DNA from: Nereocystis luetkeana | Taxonomy: Eukaryota; Sar; Phaeophyceae; Laminariales; Laminariaceae | Assembly: GCA_031213475.1 (NCBI GenBank) | Contig: JARUPZ010000006.1 | Span: 1,703,501-1,767,500 of the forward strand | Direction: 5' to 3' | DNA: 64,000 nt | Part shown: one piece after another, positions 42,244 through 51,665 of the stretch | Numbering within the stretch: position 1 is the stretch's first letter | Layout of the letters: the number at the start of each line of letters is the position of its first letter | The notes under the pieces: generated by a model | Database searches by the model: none | Told to the model about the DNA's origin: nothing | What the model saw: only the letters and a program-made list of their open reading frames with translations | Program-made: the position numbers and the translations under genes

Positions 42244-45200
42244 GTGTGTGGTCTTGGTTTGTCGGAGCCAAGTGTATGGGCGGCGAGCGACAGTCCGCAA
42301 CAGCTGTGATAGGACATGATAACGATGTTTTTCAGGCTGATATGCATGTACGTATAAAACCTAATCATTTCTGGCTCTTACACAGCAGCATCCTACACAG
42401 CTGCAGCATCTTTCATGCACTCGTAGTGAAAAAACTGTCTCTCTCTTACACAGCAGCATCCTACACAGCATCTTTCATGCACTCGTAGTGAAACAACTGT
42501 CTCCATTGTTTCGGAAATGAAGCTTGAAAGCCTACACCGTCCGTGTTTCCTCCCATCTTGCCCAGTTTGCCAACCCATGCCCATCCCCCATCATGTTGAT
42601 GTTTATGTTCCAGCCTGATATAATGCCAACATGTAAGGCACGAGGTCGGACTACAGAATCGTACTCATGCCTGGAGTAGAGACATCTTTGATACACCAAA
42701 TACACGATTCTCATCATATTTATTTCGGTGAAGCAGTCATTGCAAGGGCGTGCTCGGTACCCGGTACATACATGGAGTACGTACCAAACTATACGGGGGG
42801 TAGTTGCTCGGTAAATAGTAAATACCCTACCGAAGTCCTCGGTAAGCTTCGGTACGGCTTGAATACTGTACCGAACACTCCGGTAAGGTTCGGTACGAAC
42901 TCGACACAGGTACCCGAAAAGTTCGGTACGACATCAATACCGGTACCCGACAATTCGGTAAGGTCGGTACGACTACAGTATACTGGTACTGGACAATTCG
43001 GTAAGGGTATACCGGGGGTATATACCCTACCGAAGTGGTTTTTACCAGGGCTTTTCGCGATTCGGGTCACGTGGTGTTCAAATCTCGTGGGTCGGGTCAG
43101 GTCGGGTCAAGAGTTTTTCAAATCTCACGGGTCGGGTCGGGTCGGGTCGGGTCGCGTCAAGAGGTGATAAAAAGCTCACGGGTCGGGTCAGGTCCTGACC
43201 CGCGAGAAGCGGGTCACTCGCGGGTCAGGCCACCATGACCCGCGAGTTGATTTCTACTGATCCGCGGGTCGGACCCGCGCATTCGGCTCGCGGATCCGAC
43301 ACTTGAATCACTTCACGCTCTCTAACCCAAAGGCTTCTCTCGTACCAATACTCAATATTGCTCCTTTGGTATCATATTCAAACATTAAAACACCGCCAAA
43401 TTCATTTACGCATGCCCGCATCCCTCTATAACCACTACAGCCAGGTCATATATCGCTGCGGGACACTAAAATGAACACACGTTTGTTTTTGAATTGCCGA
43501 CCCACGGGCCAGATCCGCGGGTCGGACCTTCGGGTCAAGATAAATGGCCTCGCGGGTCAAGGTGACCCGACCCACATGAAACCCGTGTCTCACGGGTCAA
43601 TCGAAGGACATATCATCTACAGATAGATCAGATAGATCATATAGATGATCTAGATCCTAACCTGCTGTTCTGGGGTGTTGTCCAGGATCTGCTATAGTAC
43701 AGATCCAACCCAGAAAGCATTTCTAGGTCATGCAGGTTATGTACGACTCCCACCCGGCAACGTGAGCTAGCTCATACAGATCATATAGATCAGGTTAGGG
43801 ATATATCTGCCTTGAAGCATCTAGATCAGAAACTGCTGGGGGAATGATCCGTAGGTGGCCCGTCCAAGTTGTTGATTTGCTTTGTGTCAAATTGTCACAC
43901 CCTGTATAATTCCTTTTTCAATAGTCTATTGTGTCTACAATTAATTCAGAAGGCTGTGTGTTAATTGGGTTTGTCTTGACAATTGGTTGTGGCGACTGTC
44001 TATTATTTGAAATTGTCCATACAATTGATTTCGGCGATTGCCTTTTAATTGAAATTGGCCAGACAAATGTTTTCGGCGATTATCTATGAATTGGAATTGT
44101 CCAGGCAATAGATTTCGAAGACCATCTAGTAATTGAAATCGTGTGAGCAATAGGTTTCGAGAGTTGTCTATGAAATGGAATTGTTCAAACAATCGATTGA
44201 GGAGACTGGTAGTTAATTGGAATTATCCAGCAAATTGATTTCGGGTGCTGCCCCAGTAATTGGAATTGTCCGGACAATGGATTTCGGGAGCTATCTATTT
44301 ATTGGACTTGTCTGAACAATTGATTTTGGATGCTGCTTATTAAATGGAATCGTCCAAACAATTGATTTCGGGTTCTGTGAATTCAATGGAATTGCTCAAA
44401 CGGACTTCGGCGATTGGAAAGTAGTTGGAATTATCCGCACAATTCATTTCAGATGCCGCACAAGAAACCAATCGCTCGACAACTGTCATGGCCGTGTACC
44501 TACTACTTGTATCATGATAGACACTCCCCATTGAATTGATGCTACTCGTAAAATGGCACAATAAAGCACCCTTCAAATGTTTGCGTATACAGGGAAGTTC
44601 CCGATCCGGTTGTACATACTATTGATAGCATGGTATTGTTGTGTACTGACCAAATCAACTGTAGTTCTACAAGTACCTGCCAGCTTCCAAATAACTCAGC
44701 CCTCTTAAACTCGATAGTCATGACAATTCCAATTAGTAGATCGCTTCCGGAACCAAGGGTCCGGACAATTCCAATTAATGGACGGTCTCTTAAAGCAGTT
44801 GTCCGGACAAGTTCAATTAATCTAAACCACCCAAAAATAATTGTTAGAGCAATTCCAATTAATAGACAGCCTGTGAAATCACTTGTCAGCACAATTCCAA
44901 TCAATAGGCAGTCTCCGAGATCATTTGTCTGGACAGTTCCAATTATTGAAAAGCACCAAACATCAATTGTTCAGACGATTCCAATCAATGGACAGTCTCT
45001 GAAATCAATTGTCAGGGCAATTTCAATTGGTAGAGAGTCTCGAAAATCGTTTGTCCGGACAATTCCAATTGTTGGACAGTACCAGATATCAATTGTCCGA
45101 ACAAATCCAATTAATAGACATCCAAGATCAATTGTCTAAACAAGTTCAATTGCTAGACAGTCTTTGACATCACTTGCCCGAACTATTCCAATTAAGAGAC

Positions 45201-47619
45201 AACTTCGTGATTCTTCTGTATGGGCAATAGTCTATTGATAGGTCTATTGTCCAAGGCAGAAGCAGAAAAGGGCGGGACAACTCAACTTTAACCTAGTATT
45301 TTATGTCCGCACTGAGGACGTTTTGATACCGCCTAGCTCATGTGCTCAGATGTAAATCATAATCATTAAAAAAACGTTTCACGAAACAAAATAATCCGTC
45401 TGCACTGATATTTTGAAGCGTACGGGTAATTGATTCAAGAGACTGCCTACCAATGGCAGTGTCTGAAGAAGTTGATTTTGATGATTTTGTATATGTCGAA
45501 ATTGTCCGGATAATTGATGTAGAAGGCAGTCTATTGATTGGAATTGCCCGGACAAATGATTTAGAAGGCTGTCTGCTCATTGAAATTTTCCGGACAATTG
45601 ATTTAGGAGCCTGTGTATTGATTGGAATTGTCGGGGCAATTGATCTGGGAGACTGCCTATTAATTGGACCTGTCGGAACACATAATTTTGGTGGCAGTCT
45701 ATTAATTGAACCTGTCCGGACAACTTATTCGGGGGGGCGTCTGTCAATTGGAGTTGTCGGGACAATTGACTGAGGAGACGGTCTGTCACTTGGAGTTGTC
45801 GGGACAATTGACTGAGGAGACGGTCTGTCACTTGGAGTTGTCGGGACAATTGACTGAGGAGACGGTCTGTCACTTGGAGTTGGCCGGACTATTTTCATCG
45901 GAGAAGGTCCATTAATTGGAATTGTCCGGACCATTGATTATGGCGACTATTATACCTATCAAATGGGGTTGTCTGGACAATAGGGCCAAGTAGGGGTCAT
46001 TCAATAGAATTTGCCGGGATAATAAAGCTCGATGCCTTTCAATTAATTGGAGTTAGGGACCGCAATAGACGGTCAACTGCAATAGGAAGCTATTAATAGA
46101 CACTTGGACTATTGCCTATTGTCCAGGGTGTGCGAATTATACATACGGCCTTCCAAAAGTGAAGTGGCGACGTCTTTTAGGCCAACAGCCGGCGATGATT
46201 CGTGCGATCGATCCTGCTACTACCGGCTTATTTGTAATCGTATTAATAGTTTTTTGCGCCAAGTGTTCCCCTCTAAAGCCCCGAGAGGGATACCTGCTCC
46301 TTTAACCTTTTTCGAGTGTCTTTTCAATCACGCCGACGATTTAATACCTCTCCACAAAACCCACTTTTCCTTCCTTCAATATTCCACCTCGAATTCCAAG
46401 TATAGTCCCCGTTTAGAGTCTGATGTAAACATCAGACGGGGATATTCCCATATTCTCGGAGTCGTACGGGTTGTTTGTCCCCCTAACCCGACTGCGGTGA
46501 ATTAAGTAACCCGTCTGGGACATTACTTCAGAGGCAAAGACGTCAAAACAATGGCGACTTATATATGTATTTACGAATACGGTGTCGATCGACCGCGCCA
46601 AGTAGAGTGTGTGCCCTGAGTGCAACATGATGATATTGTGTACAACCCGCTCGGTGTCCAGCAAGGCCAACGAATAGAGGTGACGGCCTCGAAGATATCA
46701 GGTGGATCCATGGTCTAGGGGGCGAGAGCTTGCCGGCGGCGTCCTACGGTATTCTCCCAATCCTGAAAAAAAAGCCTATTCTTTGCCGTTGGAGACGGAT
46801 GAAGATTTTTTGTCTTCTGCTTTGTGCACCCCAGCGGCCAATTGTTTTTTATCATACGCCTGGTCAGCTCCCGCCACATGACGCTGGTCATGGTGTGAAG
46901 ACGGTGACCCCAGGGTGAATCGGAGCGCCTAACGAGCGCACTCCGTTCAGAATTCGTGACGCAGTCGTTGGTTTTATCGATCGATGTCTGTCAAGGACTC
47001 GGAATCTCGCCGCTTCGAACCAAGCATCCGCCTGAGTTTGATCAAAAACCGATCTTGGCCCAACATCGGGCCCGGATTCGTTTTTTTCGGGCTTTTCCAA
47101 AAGTTTGGATTTTTTTTTTTCTAAACGTACCCATAGGAAGCGTGTACTAAAAAATGTTTGGCGGGTATCTTTGAAATTCGAACTTTTTAGTGGAACTTCG
47201 ATTTCCCATTGGCACAGGTCTAACCGCTTTTTTCTTTTCTCTTCTAATAATTGTCCCACCCGCGTCCTGTCTCCCGTCCCCTATTTTGGAACTCCCTTTT
47301 GTGGAACTCCCACCAGGGGTGGTACTATTTGACCTTCTTTCCCTTCAGATACATGCTACCGGAACGTACGCCACCCCTTTGGTTTCTGATGTTTTTATCC
47401 CACCTGCGCCCCCTATCCCCTGTCCTGTCCCCTGTTTTGGGACTCTTTTTTTTTTTTTCCCCTCAGACGGTGGTTATATCCTTCGTCCTCTACCTCCAGT
47501 TCCAACCGAAGGAGGTGAGCGATCTGGCCATCTGCGCGCCGTTTGCCAAGGGTGGCTGCGTGGGCTTCGGACAATGGATCGAGATCGTCTTCTTCCACGC
47601 CCCCATCCCGCCCATGTAA
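41463..47619 (+). CDS. plastid-targeted protein of unknown function, two exons
   Basis: Exons 41463-41951 and 47467-47619 join in phase 0 to 213 residues (donor CAG|GTATGT, acceptor CCCCTCAG|ACGG). The N terminus MRSSVINLIALGVSAGVICSHA has a basic start, a hydrophobic core and Phe23 at the predicted cleavage point. It is followed by a Ser/Arg/Ala-rich transit-like stretch (STAARRHARSYPSARG, RRLSLRRES), the bipartite targeting signal of heterokont plastid proteins. The middle (about residues 75-160) is acidic and Lys-rich (DEEEPAASAG, EEEKKKEKEAFEMAKPK) and probably disordered. The second exon begins with a hydrophobic VVISFVLYL stretch that could cross or touch a membrane, then a Cys-containing CAPFAKGGCVGFGQW segment and a short C terminus. 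I do not recognise the family. An undetected small exon within the 5.5-kb intron cannot be excluded. The start was chosen for the signal peptide. Confidence 0.65.
42204..42243 (+). repeat. (CTG)n microsatellite
   Basis: About twelve CTG triplets with one TTG, in the intron of the plastid-protein gene. Confidence 0.88.
42379..42505 (+). repeat. two-copy tandem repeat near 60 bp
   Basis: CTTACACAGCAGCATCCTAC, CATCTTTCATGCACTCGTAG, AACTGTCTC occurs twice. The first copy has an additional AGCTGCAG. Confidence 0.85.
42780..43035 (+). repeat. CGGTAC/TTCGGTA degenerate repeat
   Basis: Imperfect units of about 24-50 bp built from AAGTTCGGTACGA, CAATTCGGTAAG and CCGGTACCC. Local motifs are close to palindromic. 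Confidence 0.7.
43066..43600 (+). repeat. GGGTC/GACCCGCGAG-rich repeat
   Basis: Tandem GGGTCGGGTC pentamers with a repeated TCACGGGTCGGGTC unit change at about 43195 to the complementary GACCCGCGAG form, so the two halves could fold back. Similar GACCCACGGGCCAG elements recur at 43498-43600. Confidence 0.75.
43605..43885 (-). repeat. GATC-rich dispersed element, copy 14
   Basis: Reverse core: GTTGTCCAGGATCTGC, AGTACAGATCCAACCCAGAA and GACTCCCACCCGGCAACGTG, with an ACAGATAGATCAGATAG border. Confidence 0.82.
43893..46130. repeat. 42-bp palindromic satellite array with internal inversions
   Basis: About 45-50 imperfect units of about 42 bp: GGAATTGTCCGGACAATTGA, then TTTCGGAGACTGTCTATTAA-like. 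Each unit is centred on the palindrome AATTGTCCGGACAATT. Orientation is plus at about 43920-44500, minus at about 44690-45230 and plus again at about 45430-46080. The array is bounded by CACACCCTGTATAATT (43899-43914) and its near-complement (about 46120-46136), so it may be one element with terminal inverted repeats. Open frames through it show 14-residue periodicity only because 42 is divisible by three. Confidence 0.85.
46140..47260. other. intron of the plastid-protein gene, no further feature
   Basis: A fragment like MITE-B (GTTGTTTGTCCCCCTAACCC, GACTGCGGTGAATTAAG) lies near 46467-46505. No coding support otherwise. Confidence 0.4.
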
Positions 47620-47895
47620 AGATATTAAAGATATCGGCGGGTAAGTCCTCTATTTTTAGCCTCCCCCACCCCACCAAACGCTGCGGTTGGTTTTGGCGTG
47701 TCCAGCTCGGAGTTTTGTTGCCGTGTTCCGAGGGCGTCGGGAAGGCTGGAAGACAAGAGACTGGCCCGCATCTTGGACGGGTGGAACAGGGCTCCTCGTG
47801 TTTTGGGCCGCCGTCCTGGGCGGCAGGAGCAGTAGCAGCAGCGGCGGCGGCGGCGGCGGTAGCAGAGCAGAAGCAGTGGCCGTAGGAGAGCAACA
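47620..47895. other. 3' region of the plastid-protein gene
   Basis: Directly follows the TAA stop. No clear polyadenylation signal. The open frames to the right overlap on both strands and are GC-rich noise. Confidence 0.4.
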
Positions 47896-47900
47896 ACGAT

Positions 47901-47946
<46 letters not shown>

Positions 47947-47948
47947 CA
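47896..47948 (+). repeat. (AGC)n microsatellite
   Basis: About 16 AGC triplets without interruption, continuing into degenerate GGC/AGT triplets on both sides. Confidence 0.9.
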
Positions 47949-48019
47949 GTGGCGATAGCAGCAGCGGTGGCGACAGCGGCAGTAGCAACAATGGTGGCGG
48001 TGGCGGCAGTAGCTACGGA

Positions 48020-48740
48020 GCTATAATTGTTTGCTTCGCTTCGGCGGGTTTTCGTCGCGTCCTTGTGGGGAGGCATTTTTTCGCCTTGGCAAGCGCCCGG
48101 CGGGAAGAAACGGAGCAGGAGCGGAGAGAAAAAAAGCGCAACAGCAGCCTCCTGTCTGCCCGCAATTTTGTTTTGTGCGCTACCGGTGGTGGTGGCGCTC
48201 GGCTGTGAGACCCTGTGTGTTACTGGTAGTTTTTACGACATGGCTGCATTTTTTTGTTTTGTTTTGGATCTCCATCTTGTACGCCGGCATTTTTTGTCGT
48301 CAATCCTTGGAGCAGTACGTACCCGTACATCGCTTTCGTTCTACATCGCTCTCGTCACGAAGGGCTATTCTTTTATTGGTTGGCTTGTTAGTGCTTGCCG
48401 TCTAGGAGAGTGTGGGATTCGGCGTAGGGTCAAGAGCTGGCATTGCGCGTTAAGCCTCGCTCTTGGGGCTTGCCAGCGCTTCTGGGAGAGTGAAGGGGGG
48501 CGACGCCAATGAGCCCGCTCGAAGCGCAGAGTAGGTCGCGCCGTTGTTTCGTCGATCGCGCTGAGACAGCAAAGGCCTTTTCTCGTGCGAAAGTGAGTCT
48601 TCCTTGATTGATGTGCGCCCACCCCGCCATGATGCAGTGTTGGGAGTATCGTTATTGTCTGTCTACCGCAGCGTCGGTGTGCTGCTCGGGTATTTTGCGT
48701 TGGGGGTGGGGAGGCGTAATCTTTCGTTGCATGCCTTATA
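48020..48740. other. intergenic, no gene recognised
   Basis: Frames of 120-160 codons occur on both strands without domains. T-rich stretches and no repeat family. Confidence 0.35.
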
Positions 48741-48745
48741 GTATT

Positions 48746-48785
48746 TTGGTCGTTGACCACGCATCCCTTTCGAGACGGACCGGGG
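48746..48785 (-). repeat. PC2 fragment
   Basis: TTGGTCGTTGACCACGCATC followed by CCTTTCGAGACGGAC, the complement of the PC2 body, without its C run. Confidence 0.6.
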
Positions 48786-48899
48786 GATACTATGTGTTGC
48801 GTGTAGTATGGAACTAAAAGTCCGCATCGTTTTTTTTGTTCCAACATTCTACTGTTGATATTTGCAGTATGAATACGTAGTACCTGGTGTTACTGTACT

Positions 48900-49007
48900 A
48901 TTACGGGGGGCCATAGTTAACAGGACCAAATGTCGTTAGTAAAAATGGTTAAACATATAGGTTTTTATGTACACCATAGGTCGTGTTAACTAGGGTCCTC
49001 CGTAATA
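48900..49007 (+). mobile_element. MITE-A copy 13
   Basis: ATTACGGGGGGCCATAGTTA at the left and CTAGGGTCCTCCGTAATA at the right. Reference orientation. A one-mismatch TACCTGGTG lies 11 bases before it. Confidence 0.87.
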
Positions 49008-49294
49008 ATAGTACTAATAGTAGGCTTTTTGTGGTTGTGTGCGTCGGGCCTTCGCGCTCCGTGTCTCAAAAAGTGAAGAATACGAATGGCTCCCTCCTGA
49101 AAGCGTTCGGCGTTGTGCCTGACTCGAGAGCCATCCGGCGAACTGTCGGTTTTTGTTAGTGGGTGAGCCCGCGCAAGTCCCACACTGTCCGGGAGAGATG
49201 AGTCTCCCGGGTGGCTATCTCCACCGCGCCTGCCCCTCTCGGGGGTCAGTCAGTCAGGTCGGGTCAACGTGCCCAAGCGGCAGTAGCAACAGCA

Positions 49295-49440
49295 GAGCCT
49301 GTGCTGATGTTGCAACGGGAGCTATACTGTAGATTAAGTTGACACACGACGCGAGAAGGTGGAAGTGTGGTGATCTTAAGCTGTCTTTTTACCAATCCGC
49401 CGGAGGATAAAGAAGAGAAAAAAAAAAAAGAAGAAGCTGG
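49295..49440 (+). repeat. left arm of an inverted repeat pair
   Basis: GTTGCAACGGGAGC, TAAGTTGACACACGACGCGA, GTGGAAGTGTGGT, ACCAATCCGCCGGA and an A-rich run. The complement of this order is present at 50350-50510. Confidence 0.72.
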
Positions 49441-49523
49441 TTTGTCAACAAAAAAAAAACTTGTTGGCACCTACAGAGCGGTTATTTTTGGGCGAAAATC
49501 GCGGTTTGAGGTGATTGATGTGT

Positions 49524-49556
49524 TAACCCTTTTAGGACCACAGCCCTAAAATGGTT
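49524..49556 (+). repeat. MITE-B remnant, left end
   Basis: TTAACCCTTTTAGGACCACA and then loss of the family sequence. Confidence 0.65.
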
Positions 49557-49803
49557 GAAATTGTTCGCCCCTAGCGTCTTTCTCTAGTCCACGTCACTTG
49601 CGAGTCGCCACCCTCACTTTCGTACCCCCGCCCACAAAAACGCCGCCGGTTGTACCTCGGGCAGCGATTTACGTTGGGGCAAAGGGTATGATACCCGTTT
49701 ACGTTGAGCGGTTTACGCCCTTAGGGCTTGGAGATACGAGTTTGTTGTCGTGTTTTTTTTTTCATCGTGGCATTTTCTGTACCAGTACGTGTTACCGGCC
49801 GCT

Positions 49804-49910
49804 ATTACGGGGGACCATAGTTAATAGGACCTTTGGTATACATAAAAAACTATATATTTAACCATTTCTACCAACAATATTTGGTCCTATTAACTATGGT
49901 CCCCCGTAAT
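49804..49910 (-). mobile_element. MITE-A copy 14
   Basis: ATTACGGGGGACCATAGTTA and CTATGGTCCCCCGTAAT, near-perfect termini. Reverse orientation. Confidence 0.9.
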
Positions 49911-50037
49911 ACGAGTATCCTCACGAACTTCGTACGAAAGTCACGACGGTTGCGCACTACCGAGGGTGTTGCAGAAACCCAATCTACGTCAATCCCAAGT
50001 GGTAGCTGTTCTTTCAAGAGCGAGCTGGGTGCGGTCC

Positions 50038-50134
50038 TTAACCCCTTTAGTACCGCCGTCCCGATTTGGGGACAAACCAGTCTAATTCCAAGTGATTTGT
50101 CCCCAAAACGGGACTGGGGTTCTAAAAGGGTTAA
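50038..50134 (+). mobile_element. MITE-B copy 5
   Basis: TTAACCCCTTTAGTACCGCC at the left and GGTTCTAAAAGGGTTAA at the right. Inner GGGGACAAACC pairs with TTTGTCCCC. Confidence 0.87.
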
Positions 50135-50349
50135 GGACGGTGCTGAAATCGCCACACGTACATACTACTGCAAGTAAAAAGTAAGCGACGTTGCTACTAC
50201 ACTACTACTGTAAGTAAAATAATATGTGTTAGGTGTACGCTAAGTGAAAGCCTCGATCGGTTGCGCGACTGCCCCCGGGCTGTTTAGGGTAAAGAGTAGT
50301 GTAGCGGCTGTGTCCGAAGTGCGACGGGCGTAGTAGGAACATATGATAC

Positions 50350-50510
50350 ATGTCTTTTTCTTTCTTTTTCTTTCTTTTTCTTTCTCAAATCATCCGGCGG
50401 ATTGGTACTGGCAAAAATGTAAAAAATAAAGCTTACCACACTTCCACGGTTAATAAGATTCGTCTCGTGTATCAATTTAACCCGTCGCTCCCGTTGCAAC
50501 ACCAGTAGAA
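50350..50510 (-). repeat. right arm of the inverted repeat pair
   Basis: Complement of 49295-49440: TCATCCGGCGGATTGGTACT, ACCACACTTCCACGG, CTCGTGTATCAATTTAACCC and GCTCCCGTTGCAAC, with a T-rich TTTCTTTC run matching the A-rich run of the other arm. Confidence 0.72.
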
Positions 50511-50518
50511 CCGGCTGC

Positions 50519-50546
50519 GGCTGCTGTTGCTGCTGCTGCTGCTGCT
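50519..50546 (+). repeat. (CTG)n microsatellite
   Basis: About eight CTG triplets with one TTG. Confidence 0.85.
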
Positions 50547-50729
50547 GTATACCACGGGCGCGTGAGCATGTGGACCCGACCTCACCCCCGAGACGAGCAA
50601 GCGCGGTGGCGATAGCCACCCGGGAGTCATCTCCGTTGTCGTTGCTTTCACACCATTCCCTAGGTGTACCTAGGGTATCTATAAACAGAAAGCAAAATAA
50701 AAAACCTGTCCCACTGGAAAAAATTCCAA

Positions 50730-50975
50730 AAAAAGGTACACCAGTGTTTTTTTTTGCCAGTTTACGGTACAAAACATGAACACCAGCAGATCAGGATACG
50801 CTAAACCCAAGTTAGATGACGTTTTCTGTCAAGGTATACCGTTTTCTGGTGAAAAATCCATGTCCAACCAAGTCACAAAAAAAGAAAAACAGTGCACCAG
50901 TGTATTTTTGCCAGTTTACGTTACGAAAAAATAAAACGAAGTGATCAGGGCACCCAAGTTAGATGACGTTTAAAA
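50730..50975 (+). repeat. two-copy direct repeat of about 160-165 bp
   Basis: CACCAGTGT, T-run, TTGCCAGTTTACG then CACCCAAGTTAGATGACGTT-like occurs twice. The second copy has lost parts of the middle. Confidence 0.75.
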
Positions 50976-51665
50976 CGCAATTGTGTGTATACGACAAGCG
51001 CAATGGTCTTACTGTACTGCTGCGTTAAAGGTGTGATTGTCGACGCCTGAGGCTACCTAGATTAGATTTCGTGTGGGAACTCCTGGATGCACTAAATGAC
51101 GGGTGGTACCTGAAACTACTATAGATATACTTGCTTCGTTGAGAGAGCTCCTAAAGGTGCGAGTTTTGACGCTCAAGACTCAATTAAAAAATATTTAGTG
51201 TGGGGCCTCTCAAACGTGCGACACTGTTGTTGTCCGCGCCCAAGACTATATACACCAGCTTAATTGAGGAACCTGTTCAAGGTAAGACTTATAAACTAGG
51301 TAGGACAAATATGTACCTGGTACTACTACTACCACTACTACTATAGTTTTAGTGTGGGAGCTTCAAATAAATGGTGACACCTGTACGACGCCCAAAGCTG
51401 CCGTCTCCTGGCATCACAGGTGTCGAGGACCCCCACCTTGCATTTTGTGGGCGTAAATAACATAATCGTGGAGGCATTGAACAATGTATAGCGAAACCCA
51501 TGAGGTGTGGGCAATACACTCTCAACTCGGTACGCCCAATGATGTGATATATAGTGCAATGTCTCCACACGGCAGTATTTACACCCACGTTGCGCTGTGC
51601 AAGGGGGGGGGTCCCGGTCCCGGCCACCTGCGATGTTTTCTATGAGATAGACCATCTTGCATTGA
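50976..51665. other. intergenic between convergent genes
   Basis: TACCTGGTA at 51314. No gene or repeat family otherwise. The cysteine hydrolase 3' UTR presumably lies at its right end. Confidence 0.4.

Noticed and set aside
44630-45773. Proteins with 14-residue repeats (TIPINRQ-like)
   Set aside because: The periodicity comes from the 42-bp satellite unit, frames exist on both strands, and the array lies within an intron.
47190-47885. 231-codon plus-strand frame overlapping the second exon of the plastid protein
   Set aside because: It is in a different frame from the exon that joins in phase, and it is rich in low-complexity sequence.
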